DNA from: Candidatus Nomurabacteria bacterium
Lineage (GTDB): Bacteria; Patescibacteriota; Minisyncoccia; Phycocordibacterales; UBA9973
Length of the DNA stretch: 11,991 bases
Direction: 5' to 3'
Assembly (NCBI GenBank): GCA_903869875.1
Contig: CAIQAW010000070.1
Coordinates: 1 to 11,991 of the forward strand
In this document: in pieces, positions 1 to 6,853 of the stretch
Layout: each line of letters opens with the position of its first letter
How positions within the stretch are numbered: position 1 is the stretch's first letter
The notes under the pieces: model-generated
What the model was told of the DNA's origin: nothing
Seen by the model: the letters and a program-made list of their open reading frames with translations, nothing else
Database searches by the model: none
Position numbers and translations under genes: made by a program

Positions 1-7
1 CGATCTG

Positions 8-19
8 TATTATAAACTT
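8..19 (+). promoter_or_regulatory. -10 element of a leaderless promoter for the CPBP gene
   Basis: TATTAT lies at 8-13 and is followed by six bases (AAACTT) and then the ATG at 20. This spacing places transcription start on the A of the start codon. No Shine-Dalgarno sequence precedes the ATG. The -35 region lies outside the window. Confidence 0.5.
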
Positions 20-673
20 ATGAATTCAGAAATAACAGAATCTATACCAGTTATGCAAACTGGCCCCAAAGAAATATTTATACAGATATTTTTAATTTTT
101 ATACTACCCATTGTACTTATAAACCTTGGAATTATACCTATACAGTACAGGGTTATACTGATCGTGGCAATTGTAACTGCATTAGTTTTACTTTTGTTAA
201 AAGAAAAATGGACATGGCACACACTGGGCATAGGTAATAAAACATTTAAAAAGTATTTTTTACCCTACCTAGTTTTTACAGTCATCGGTGTGGTCTGCGT
301 TAGTCTTTTTAGTGAAAAGATTGGCCAAGAAGAAATAGCCCGTTGGTGGACATACAAACATTTTATGTATGGGTTTTTTGTAGTATCTTTGTTCCAAGAA
401 GTTGCATACCGTGCGTATTTAATACCCGCACTAGCCAAACTTACTAGTCGACCAGCAATAATACTGCTGACAAACACATTGTTGTTTACATTTTTGCACA
501 CTATATTTCCAAACCCAGTTTTTGGACTACCATTAGCATTTGCGGGCGGTATAGGTTTTGCCTTAATGTATATGCGTTTTCCAAACTTACCTTTGATAGT
601 TCTAAGTCATGCAATACTGAACTTTACAGTAGTGCTGTACGGGTTCTTTGTAATACCTGGTGTTACACACTAA
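20..673 (+). CDS. CPBP family intramembrane metalloprotease
   Basis: This is a 217-residue multi-pass membrane protein of the CPBP (Rce1/Abi-like) family, glutamate-type intramembrane metalloproteases whose bacterial substrates are mostly unknown. Hydrophobic segments lie at about 19-40, 43-61, 79-97, 115-135, 145-163, 166-186 and 190-213. The three family motifs are visible: motif 1 QEVAYR (126-131, with E127 and R131), motif 2 FTFLH (156-160) and motif 3 HAILN (197-201). Motif 1 normally begins with two glutamates. Here the first is Gln126, leaving one acidic residue, a variation I believe occurs in the family but which could weaken catalysis. The start is fixed by the -10 hexamer six bases upstream. 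The gene is alone on its strand and ends at a terminator shared with the convergent DUF2207 gene. The family call is firm; the substrate is unknown. Confidence 0.85.
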   Translation: MNSEITESIPVMQTGPKEIFIQIFLIFILPIVLINLGIIPIQYRVILIVAIVTALVLLLLKEKWTWHTLGIGNKTFKKYFLPYLVFTVIGVVCVSLFSEKIGQEEIARWWTYKHFMYGFFVVSLFQEVAYRAYLIPALAKLTSRPAIILLTNTLLFTFLHTIFPNPVFGLPLAFAGGIGFALMYMRFPNLPLIVLSHAILNFTVVLYGFFVIPGVTH

Positions 674-688
674 ATTTATAAACTAAAT

Positions 689-720
689 AAAAACAGCCTT
701 TATACTGAGGGCTGTTTTTA
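689..720. terminator. Bidirectional intrinsic terminator
   Basis: AACAGCC (692-698) pairs with GGCTGTT (710-716) around an 11-base loop. A-rich sequence on the left and T-rich sequence on the right extend the stem and supply a U-tract in both directions. It sits between the stops of two convergent genes (673 on plus, 735 on minus) and can end both. Confidence 0.8.
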
Positions 721-734
721 TTTATTAAACATTA

Positions 735-2594
735 CTACCAACTGCCACCGCCCCCACCTCCGCCACCGCCGCCTGATGAACCAGAAGATGACCCTGAAGA
801 CGAACCCGACGACATAAAGGCAGAATTGTTACCCATACCAGAGACCATGGGTATAGTAGTATTAGACAAATGCGACATACTTTGCATCAGTGCCATAGAA
901 GTAAACCGTGCATTGTACGAATCCACATACCATGTTGGTTCTGTTGTATATATACCCTCAAATTCTTTTGCCCATTTTTGCTCTAGTCCGAACACCATTG
1001 CATATGGTAAAAGTTTTTCAAAAAGGTCAGGTGTCTTAGCCGGCGCATTGTGGAAGTTAATTCTGTCTGCCTCGGCAACACTAATATACAATTTTAAACC
1101 AAGCAGTTTACGTTCTGCCTCTAGACCATCTATATTTAGTCTGTTTTTACGTGGTTTTATTATAGTGTAAATAAGACCAATCAAAATACATGACGCAGAA
1201 AAAATTAAACCAATCTGTTTACCCAAAAACAACCATACAAACACACCAGGGTTTATAGCAAGGAAAATAGATAGAAATACAGCAAATGAATAGAAGCTGC
1301 TGTTCTTACTAGAGAAACTGATTTTATTAATAATTTTTTTAGAAGCCAATGAACTAGTAACATTTTCTATTATTTCTTTAACTGTTATATTAAAACCGTC
1401 TGCTAGTTCTGCTTCGGTTTTGTCTGCTATACCAGATAGAAGTGTTTTATAAGTTTTACTTAAGCCGGTTGTGTCTTTGTTTGTTTTATTAAACACGTAT
1501 TGGTCGTCGACTTTACTAATAACAATATAACCCTGTATTGCCAAGTCTACTATTTGGGCGGAAATGTTTTTATTTAAAATGTTTCCGTACACAATACCAG
1601 CGGCCTCTAGCGGGTCTAAACTATATGCACCATATTCGGCTATAATGGTATTGTTTTTGTAGAACCGTCTACGTTCTAACCAGTATGCAAGCGACTTTCT
1701 AAACCACAACAAACTAACTAATATAGGAAACGGCAAAACCCAGTATTTATGTAAAAATTTATATACATAATCTGTTTTAGTTGGGTATGCAACAATATTT
1801 TTAGGAAAAGCTGTGGCTATGGTCAAACCTTCCTCTATGTCTAGGTACGAGTCTGATGCACTAGAAAAATATATTTCTGTAGTATTGCTAGCAACACTGT
1901 AATTATAAACACTTTTACCACACACATCTTTACTTCCTGAAATACCGCAGTACGAAGCCAAATGTAAACTAGATTCTGGTATATTGCCAGGCAATGTTAC
2001 ATATGCCTCGGCATGCCATATTGGCACCTGCCATCCGTTACCGGTTACATTCCAGTATATTTCTGTTCTGTCGTCGAAATACCCCAGTGAGTTTTTCAAG
2101 TCATAAGAAATAATGTATGTATGTAAACCAGATATGGTTTTGTCTGCGTCACCTATTTTAAGACTAACCTGTTTACTGCCAAAAATAGCATTTCCGCCAC
2201 TTTGTTCAAATGTATAAACCGCACCGTTTTCGTCTGTTACATTTATATTTTTAATTTGCAAAGTGTCAAAACTGCCAACTACGTCTGTTAGTGGTATTTT
2301 TCGCAATATGCCGTGTTTTTCATTGTCTTTAAAATCATATTGTATTGTTTCAGTTACATGTACAGATGCATCAGTGTTTACAACGATATCAGATTTGAAG
2401 TTTTTAATTATTTCTGAAAAGTCGTCTACTGTAACCATATCAGGGTAATCTTCTGTTGTAACACTGGTTTGTGTTTCTGGAACAACATTATTTATCTGTT
2501 TAGAATTAGTAGCAAAAACAGGTTGGGTACTTATAAAAACCAATGTAATTAAACATAGGAAAGTTGCTGTATAAATATTTACTTTTTTATTCAT
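735..2594 (-). CDS. DUF2207 domain-containing membrane protein with glycine-rich tail
   Basis: This 619-residue protein of unknown function resembles the DUF2207 (YciQ-like) family. It begins with a signal peptide (hydrophobic core about 10-23, likely cleavage after the V-F-A ending at residue 28). An extracytoplasmic domain of about 250 residues follows; its opening part, with 'VNTDASVHVTETIQYDF' and then 'GILRKIPL', is typical of DUF2207. A membrane segment lies near 283-299, then a cytoplasmic domain, two adjacent membrane segments (about 440-490), and a C-terminal region ending in Ser/Gly repeats, ten glycines and SW. Such Gly-rich tails ending in tryptophan are usual for the family. The start is set by the -10 hexamer ending six bases upstream. 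It is the last gene of the minus-strand series and ends at the terminator at 689-720. The family is confident; the function is unknown. Confidence 0.8.
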   Translation of the reverse strand: MNKKVNIYTATFLCLITLVFISTQPVFATNSKQINNVVPETQTSVTTEDYPDMVTVDDFSEIIKNFKSDIVVNTDASVHVTETIQYDFKDNEKHGILRKIPLTDVVGSFDTLQIKNINVTDENGAVYTFEQSGGNAIFGSKQVSLKIGDADKTISGLHTYIISYDLKNSLGYFDDRTEIYWNVTGNGWQVPIWHAEAYVTLPGNIPESSLHLASYCGISGSKDVCGKSVYNYSVASNTTEIYFSSASDSYLDIEEGLTIATAFPKNIVAYPTKTDYVYKFLHKYWVLPFPILVSLLWFRKSLAYWLERRRFYKNNTIIAEYGAYSLDPLEAAGIVYGNILNKNISAQIVDLAIQGYIVISKVDDQYVFNKTNKDTTGLSKTYKTLLSGIADKTEAELADGFNITVKEIIENVTSSLASKKIINKISFSSKNSSFYSFAVFLSIFLAINPGVFVWLFLGKQIGLIFSASCILIGLIYTIIKPRKNRLNIDGLEAERKLLGLKLYISVAEADRINFHNAPAKTPDLFEKLLPYAMVFGLEQKWAKEFEGIYTTEPTWYVDSYNARFTSMALMQSMSHLSNTTIPMVSGMGNNSAFMSSGSSSGSSSGSSGGGGGGGGGGSW

Positions 2595-2606
2595 ATAAAC
2601 ATTATA
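2595..2606 (-). promoter_or_regulatory. Leaderless promoter -10 of the DUF2207 gene
   Basis: On the minus strand TATAAT (2606-2601) is followed by GTTTAT (2600-2595) and then the ATG at 2594. The perfect -10 at exactly six bases predicts transcription start on the A of ATG. No good -35 hexamer is visible 16-18 bases further up. Confidence 0.65.
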
Positions 2607-2639
2607 CTACATAAAACAAGCACATTGCGAATGCTAAAT

Positions 2640-3212
2640 TTATTTACTATTTACTAGTGTTATGTCAAAAATATTGTTCAAACCGCCATTACTGCTGTAT
2701 TCACTGTAAATATATGCCATGCCTGTTTTGTTATTTTTAGCATTGTAATGTGTCTCTATACCACCTGGCACACCAGGTTCGGTTTCGTAACTAGATACAG
2801 TTTTGGTAGATTCGTCTATAGTTATAGTGTTGTTAACATTTGTAAAATATTCTACATCAACTTCTTTGCCATTATATGTATATTTAAAAACAGCATTTTC
2901 TAAAATGTTAGTTTGTGTATAAGGCACTTTAGAATTGTTAATAATATTCTTAACCATAAAACCAACCATAACAATAATAGGTATGCACGCTACCACAGCC
3001 CATACAATAGAGTTATATTTTCTAGATAAAATAATACCCACAACTACCAACACTGGGTACAACAACATTGAAACACCAGTGACTAAACCCGTTGCAGATT
3101 TTGTAACACCAGGCACAGCAAAAACCATCAACGCAGAAACAAACATTACCGGGTAAAAAATAATAGGTGTTGCTGAAATTATATTTAGGACTGTTATAAC
3201 TGTTTTAGGCAT
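2640..3212 (-). CDS. Small membrane protein with three or four N-terminal TM segments and a C-terminal soluble domain
   Basis: I do not recognise a named family. The 190-residue protein has hydrophobic segments at about 5-33, 44-63 and 68-88, the first long enough for one or two crossings. A polar C-terminal domain of about 100 residues, rich in Asn, Thr and Val, follows. It contains 'NVNNTITIDESTKTVSSYET', which suggests a beta-rich domain, probably outside the membrane. The N-terminal half resembles that of the protein at 4865-5848: both open with an 'NIIS' segment, have a second hydrophobic block, and share V-x-W-A...P-I before the last segment. The soluble parts do not obviously match, so the two may be distant paralogs with different outer domains. 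The gene lies between the Mqo-like gene and the DUF2207 gene, with 65- and 45-base gaps. Confidence 0.7.
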   Translation of the reverse strand: MPKTVITVLNIISATPIIFYPVMFVSALMVFAVPGVTKSATGLVTGVSMLLYPVLVVVGIILSRKYNSIVWAVVACIPIIVMVGFMVKNIINNSKVPYTQTNILENAVFKYTYNGKEVDVEYFTNVNNTITIDESTKTVSSYETEPGVPGGIETHYNAKNNKTGMAYIYSEYSSNGGLNNIFDITLVNSK

Positions 3213-3217
3213 TGTGT

Positions 3218-3261
3218 ATATAAATTAATTTTTATTAATAATATAATTATACAGTAACTGT
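3218..3261 (-). promoter_or_regulatory. Two candidate -10 elements and a small inverted repeat
   Basis: Upstream of the ATG at 3212 the minus strand has TTATAT (3223-3218) five bases before the start, a weak near-leaderless candidate. A better TATAAT (3251-3246) would give a leader of about 27 bases. The second abuts an inverted repeat ACAGT-N-ACTGT (3251-3261) that could be an operator, although it is short. Which promoter is used cannot be decided from the sequence. Confidence 0.3.
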
Positions 3262-3277
3262 AAAATTATAGAAATAA

Positions 3278-4672
3278 TTAAGAAACATAACTGTGTTGTA
3301 TAGAAATGTCTGTACTTATTACTTCTTTCATATACAGGTCTTTACGCATATTAATACTATCGAAATGTGTTAGCCCGCCCATAAAACCAACTATGGTTTC
3401 TGCGTCGCGCATGGCGTTGAACAGACATACACTGGCCCCCGGCGAAGGTGTCATATTAAATATTGCATTGTCGCCTATTATTTTACCTTCGCCCAGCAAC
3501 ATTTCTTTAGTATTAGTATTAACACGCTGTAGGCGCATACCGCCGTAACCCTTGGCCATTGTTACATCATGCGCTGTTATAGTTGGTACAATTTTACGTA
3601 CGTTTTTAATAAACATACGTGTACCAATATATGGTAGTTCGTATAACATGTTTTCTAGCAAATATTTGAAACGTATCGGGTCAAGTAAAATTATGAAAAA
3701 GCTCAACCATGTTTTACCACGCGCCAAACCAGAAGACTTAAAAAAGTCTTTCATTGTACTAAAATTTCTAGCTTCTAAAACTGGATGGAAACGTGCTGTT
3801 GGGCCCCAGCGTGTTTGGCCAGGTACATTTACATCAGGGTCGCCGTGTACTGCGGCAAATGGCAACTTAGGTTCCTGTACAGTGTAAACCTTTCCATTTA
3901 GAACTTGTTTTGAAAAGTAAAAACTTCCAGCAATGGGTATTAAAGAAAATTCTTTACCATAACCTAGCTGTTGGGCTAGTAGTAAACTATACGAATCTGC
4001 ATCGACAACTAAAATTTTAGTTTCTATATCTGTGCCGTCTTTCATTATTAATTTATACCCTGTTTTATTTTTTACAATTTTAACTACATTATGTTCAAAA
4101 AATGTATCTATATTTGTGTTGTTTTTAACTGCATTATTAATTAAAGACATTGCAAGTTTTTCAAAGTCTACTGCGTAACCTGTAGTTGTATACAGTGCCA
4201 GTAGCGGCACTGACGCATCGCGGCCCTCTACCACTGCAGGTTCAACAGACGCTATACCAGCCCGGTCTAGTTTTTGTAAGTCTGGGAAAAGAGGTTTTAA
4301 ATCTGCATAACGTTTTTCCAGTATTGCAACTTCGTGTGCACCGACAGCCAGCACCATTTTAGTAGTTGGAAATAAAAACATGTTTCTTTCAGATTCTGGC
4401 AACATATGTGCATAGTGCGCCACCATCATGGACGCTGGGTGTACGTCTTTAACTTTTTCTAAACTGTAGTTAGTTTCGATGTCGCCCACATGTAGTGTCT
4501 GGCTGTTGTTAGTTGCCTTCGAGTTTACCTGCCCTGGTTTGGAGTATTTTTCTACTAGTGCAATATTCTCTATATTTGTATAAGTTGCCAATGTGTACAA
4601 CAAAGCCGCCCCACTGGCCCCTGCCCCTATAATGGTTACGTCATATGGTTGCTTTGTTTGTAATATAGACAT
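3278..4672 (-). CDS. mqo: Malate:quinone oxidoreductase-like FAD-dependent oxidoreductase
   Basis: This 464-residue flavoprotein resembles the shorter malate:quinone oxidoreductases known from Helicobacter and Campylobacter (about 450 residues). That enzyme is a membrane-associated protein that oxidises malate to oxaloacetate and passes electrons to quinone. Visible features are the dinucleotide-binding GAGASG (16-21), an acidic residue ending the second strand (E41), the stretch NNSQTLHVGDIETNY (55-69), 'AGSFYFS' and 'KLPFAAVHGDPD' in the middle, and 'NMTPSPGAS' near the C-terminus that closes the FAD site. These match what I recall of Helicobacter Mqo. There is no signal peptide. A TAGTAT hexamer preceded by TGC ends six bases before the ATG. 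The flavin-oxidoreductase call is firm and the malate specificity is inferred. A related 2-hydroxyacid oxidase is the alternative. Confidence 0.8.
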   Translation of the reverse strand: MSILQTKQPYDVTIIGAGASGAALLYTLATYTNIENIALVEKYSKPGQVNSKATNNSQTLHVGDIETNYSLEKVKDVHPASMMVAHYAHMLPESERNMFLFPTTKMVLAVGAHEVAILEKRYADLKPLFPDLQKLDRAGIASVEPAVVEGRDASVPLLALYTTTGYAVDFEKLAMSLINNAVKNNTNIDTFFEHNVVKIVKNKTGYKLIMKDGTDIETKILVVDADSYSLLLAQQLGYGKEFSLIPIAGSFYFSKQVLNGKVYTVQEPKLPFAAVHGDPDVNVPGQTRWGPTARFHPVLEARNFSTMKDFFKSSGLARGKTWLSFFIILLDPIRFKYLLENMLYELPYIGTRMFIKNVRKIVPTITAHDVTMAKGYGGMRLQRVNTNTKEMLLGEGKIIGDNAIFNMTPSPGASVCLFNAMRDAETIVGFMGGLTHFDSINMRKDLYMKEVISTDISIQHSYVS

Positions 4673-4687
4673 CTACTAATACTAGCA
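4673..4687 (-). promoter_or_regulatory. Extended -10 leaderless promoter of the Mqo-like gene
   Basis: The minus strand reads TGC TAGTAT (4687-4679), then TAGTAG (4678-4673), then ATG at 4672. The TGn extension and the exact six-base gap support a promoter that starts transcription at the initiation codon, although the hexamer matches TATAAT at only four of six positions. Confidence 0.45.
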
Positions 4688-4738
4688 TGTTTCAGATTTT
4701 GATGCGGAAAGACCTAATTTAATACAAAAATGAAAATA

Positions 4739-4864
4739 TTAGTTACCACTAGCATTCATCACTGCTTTTGTTTTTGCGCCGATTAGACCGTCTGCTACAA
4801 GTCCAGGAGATTTTTGCCATTTTTTGATTATAATAATTGTGTTTTTACCTAAGATCCCATAAAT
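4739..4864 (-). pseudogene. Remnant of a peptidoglycan-binding domain (PG_binding_1-like)
   Basis: Reading minus from 4864, directly after the UAA of the upstream gene and in the same frame, 41 codons lead to a UAA at 4741-4739. They encode YGILGKNT, an isoleucine run, KKWQ, then KSPGLVADGLIGAKT and KAVMNASGN. The pattern G-x-x-T...(F/W)Q...GL.xDGxxGxKT is that of the second half of a PG_binding_1 repeat, common at the C-terminus of cell-wall hydrolases. The first half (the L-Q helix) is missing and there is no credible start codon: the only ATG is near the end. I call it the 3' relic of a lost cell-wall protein. The alternative is a C-terminal extension of the upstream protein reached by UAA readthrough. 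Confidence 0.6.
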
Positions 4865-5848
4865 TTATTTTTTAATATCAAAAATATAGAATTTTTCACC
4901 TCCTGAAACATATTTAATACTATATCCTTCCCACACAATAACCCCACCAGTAATTGGCTTACCTGTTACTGTAGAATCAGAAAAAACTATAGTATCTTTT
5001 TTATCACCAGTTTCAACAAAAAAAACCTTTAAAGTCTCTCCGCCTCCATTTGTATATTCCCTAGGATTGAAACTAGCAAATGCAATACTAAGACCACTAT
5101 TTGTTGTTACGGCCTTACGCGATTGTATGTCTATTTTGATGGTTTCAACTTTATTTTTATTTGTATCGTTTGGGTCTAACAAAAAATCATATTTTTCAAG
5201 TTTATAATCTAGGTAATCCTGTTCACCCTTGTATATTACCTCATAATCATCATGGATTGTTTTTCTGTCTTTACTTAAACAATCATTAAAAGGTAATTTA
5301 CCTTCTGGGTTATAAAATAATTCCAAATTTTTACCGATAATTTTTCCCACTGGATTTGTTTCTACATTATAAATTTTATCTTTTGATCCTTCTACTAGTG
5401 TGTATACAAGTGTGTTATTTTCCTCATCTAGAGTTATAAACATTTCAGAAAGTCCAGCATTTAAATCTGCTGGACAAATGTAGTCTCTAGAGAAAGTAGC
5501 GATTTTATTTTGCATTAATTTTTCTTTCGTACTAATGTTTTTATTTTCATTACTAATCCTACTAATTCCTGAAGCAACTATGAAGATAATTCCGAGTATG
5601 AATGCAACTATCGGTAAATATGCCCAAACAACGGCACGTTCAGAATGGTCTAGTTGAGAAGCCAGCACCCCAATGAGGGTTACAATTACAAGAATTTTAA
5701 AAATAAATAAAGCTGTAGATAAAAAAGATGCTGAACTTGAACTTGGACCAGTTGTATTAAATGAACCGGCATATCCAGCTAAAAAGATGTATGCGCCAAA
5801 GCCTAGTGTTAGGCATATTGATATAATGTTAATTATTTTTATATTCAT
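4865..5848 (-). CDS. Membrane protein of unknown function with large soluble C-terminal domain
   Basis: I do not recognise this 327-residue protein. Hydrophobic segments lie at about 5-27, 43-65 and 74-94, followed by a polar domain of about 230 residues rich in Lys, Asp, Glu and Thr and probably largely beta-strand. The first two segments are joined by a Ser/Thr/Gly linker. Two cysteines (in 'YICPAD' and 'NDCLSK') lie in the soluble part and could form a disulfide if it is outside the cell. The N-terminal plan matches the gene at 2640-3212, including the 'NIIS' opening and V-V-W-A...P-I in the last segment. The start is supported by a perfect extended -10 six bases upstream. In the same frame just after its UAA stop lies the peptidoglycan-binding remnant. 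Confidence 0.75.
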   Translation of the reverse strand: MNIKIINIISICLTLGFGAYIFLAGYAGSFNTTGPSSSSASFLSTALFIFKILVIVTLIGVLASQLDHSERAVVWAYLPIVAFILGIIFIVASGISRISNENKNISTKEKLMQNKIATFSRDYICPADLNAGLSEMFITLDEENNTLVYTLVEGSKDKIYNVETNPVGKIIGKNLELFYNPEGKLPFNDCLSKDRKTIHDDYEVIYKGEQDYLDYKLEKYDFLLDPNDTNKNKVETIKIDIQSRKAVTTNSGLSIAFASFNPREYTNGGGETLKVFFVETGDKKDTIVFSDSTVTGKPITGGVIVWEGYSIKYVSGGEKFYIFDIKK

Positions 5849-5863
5849 AACTATATTATATCA
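5849..5863 (-). promoter_or_regulatory. Extended -10 leaderless promoter
   Basis: The minus strand reads TGA TATAAT (5863-5855), ATAGTT (5854-5849), ATG (5848). A consensus extended -10 at exactly six bases from the start codon makes this the clearest leaderless promoter in the window together with the one at 7685-7690. It lies between the tRNA-Ser(GCU) gene and the membrane protein gene, so the latter need not depend on tRNA read-through. Confidence 0.7.
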
Positions 5864-5899
5864 TTTTTATAAAACACCTGCATATTCATATTATTTATG

Positions 5900-5986
5900 C
5901 GGAACCGGCTGGATTCGAACCAGCGAGGGTTTTAACACCCTACATCTTTAGCAAAGATGGACCTTCAACCACTCAGACACGGTTCC
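5900..5986 (-). tRNA. tRNA-Ser (anticodon GCU)
   Basis: This 87-nt class II tRNA is on the minus strand. The acceptor stem GGAACCG pairs with CGGTTCC, and the discriminator is G, as in serine tRNAs. The anticodon stem CATCT/AGATG holds loop TTGCTAA, giving anticodon GCU (plus positions 5950-5952) for AGU and AGC. The long variable arm has stem AGGGT/ACCCT. The T-arm GCTGG-TTCGAAT-CCAGC is perfect. CCA is not encoded and must be added. A TGC-TATATA extended -10 lies just upstream (6005-5997). Confidence 0.95.
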
Positions 5987-5996
5987 AATAGACTTA

Positions 5997-6005
5997 TATA
6001 TAGCA
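5997..6005 (-). promoter_or_regulatory. Extended -10 promoter of tRNA-Ser(GCU)
   Basis: On minus, TGC TATATA (6005-5997) ends ten bases before the mature tRNA 5' end at 5986, predicting a leader of about four bases for RNase P to remove. It stands back to back with the promoter of the divergent tRNA gene, about 45 bases apart. Confidence 0.45.
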
Positions 6006-6047
6006 TAAAAACAGCTTAAATAAAAACTTTCCGAACCACTGATTATA

Positions 6048-6056
6048 TGATATACT
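6048..6056 (+). promoter_or_regulatory. Extended -10 promoter of tRNA-Ser(ACU) and the following gene
   Basis: TGA TATACT (6048-6056) ends nine bases before the mature tRNA 5' end at 6066, predicting a leader of about three bases. No clear -35 is seen. This is also the only evident promoter for the protein gene that starts at 6158. Confidence 0.5.
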
Positions 6057-6065
6057 CGTTCCATT

Positions 6066-6152
6066 GGATGAGTGGCCGAGAGGCTTAAGGCAGCGGTTTA
6101 CTAAACCGCCGACCTGTAAAAAGGTCCGTGAGTTCGAATCTCACCTCATCCG
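6066..6152 (+). tRNA. tRNA-Ser with unusual anticodon ACU
   Basis: This 87-nt class II tRNA has acceptor stem GGATGAG/CTCATCC and discriminator G73. The anticodon stem GCGGT/ACCGC (6093-6097, 6105-6109) holds the seven-base loop TTACTAA, giving anticodon ACU at 6100-6102. The variable-arm stem is GACC/GGTC, and the T-arm GTGAG-TTCGAAT-CTCAC is perfect. The long variable arm with G73 indicates serine rather than leucine. ACU would read AGU, and AGC as well if A34 is converted to inosine. Bacteria normally read AGY with GCU alone, and A34 is largely restricted to tRNA-Arg(ACG). All helices are intact, so the gene looks functional. CCA is not encoded; a coding gene follows after five bases. Confidence 0.9.
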
Positions 6153-6157
6153 CAACA

Positions 6158-6790
6158 ATGCTAAAAATAATAAAAAACGATAATTTATACGAATTAATCG
6201 ATGACCAAAAAGTTTTAGGCACTTTAAGTACGGTACCAGATTTTGGTCTGGGTTATAAAGGGTATTACCTTGATGCAGATATAAAAATTAACGGTGTTGA
6301 TTTTTATATTAAACATACATTTAAACAACTAGATTTTGGTATAAACCAGGCGCATTCTTTGGTTTTACTTAATAATTTAAATGAAGTCTTATTTTCATAT
6401 AGTTACGGGAGCGCTATTTTAAGTACAAATTCATGGTCTTCTGGTAATTTTGATTTGGAAGATGTTTACGCTACTTTAAATGAAGCAAAGTACCACTACA
6501 CAGCAAAATCAAAAAACCTAAGAAAAATATCTAGTGTTTTTAGTTCTACATCTAGACTCTGGGTTGACCAAAATCAAGAAGAAATAATGTCATTTGAAAT
6601 TCCAAATAAATTAGATTCTAAAAACGAAACTTTAATAACAACCAAACTTGACCCACAAAATATAAATACTATTTTACTAGCTATATGGGGTTTTTATTTG
6701 CTACCAAAAAAGTCATCTAAAAATTGGTTACTAATATTATTAGGAATAATTTTTGTTGTAATTTTCATCCTAGGTAAATTTATATTTTAA
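6158..6790 (+). CDS. Tail-anchored protein of unknown function, co-transcribed with tRNA-Ser(ACU)
   Basis: I do not recognise this 210-residue protein with confidence. Most of it is soluble, with short alternating hydrophobic stretches suggesting beta-strands. A moderately hydrophobic segment containing 'LLAIWGFYLL' (about 175-184) and a strong C-terminal membrane anchor (about 190-210, ending GKFIF) follow. This suggests a cytoplasmic domain held at the membrane by its tail. The ATG at 6158 is chosen because the in-frame codons upstream lie inside the tRNA. Only CAACA separates tRNA base 73 (6152) from the ATG, so 3' processing of the tRNA would leave a five-base leader with no room for a ribosome binding site. 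A weak hairpin follows at 6797-6813. Confidence 0.75.
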   Translation: MLKIIKNDNLYELIDDQKVLGTLSTVPDFGLGYKGYYLDADIKINGVDFYIKHTFKQLDFGINQAHSLVLLNNLNEVLFSYSYGSAILSTNSWSSGNFDLEDVYATLNEAKYHYTAKSKNLRKISSVFSSTSRLWVDQNQEEIMSFEIPNKLDSKNETLITTKLDPQNINTILLAIWGFYLLPKKSSKNWLLILLGIIFVVIFILGKFIF

Positions 6791-6796
6791 TAGAAA

Positions 6797-6813
6797 GTCC
6801 GTTACGTACGGAC
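6797..6813 (+). terminator. Weak hairpin after the tail-anchored protein gene
   Basis: GTCCGT (6797-6802) and ACGGAC (6808-6813) form a six-base-pair stem with a five-base loop, six bases past the stop codon. The following sequence is only partly T-rich (CATTTAC), so termination is plausible but probably inefficient. Confidence 0.4.
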
Positions 6814-6853
6814 CATTTACAAAACAAAGAATTCCACTGTTATTTTACTGTGC

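Noticed and set aside
6093..6109. Reading the unusual tRNA with a shifted anticodon (UAC or CUA)
   Set aside because: The five-base-pair stem GCGGT/ACCGC leaves exactly seven loop bases with U at position 33, so positions 34-36 can only be ACU; the long variable arm with G73 excludes valine.
6128..6157. Upstream in-frame start for the gene at 6158
   Set aside because: These codons lie inside the T-arm and acceptor stem of tRNA-Ser(ACU), so the ATG at 6158 is the sensible start.
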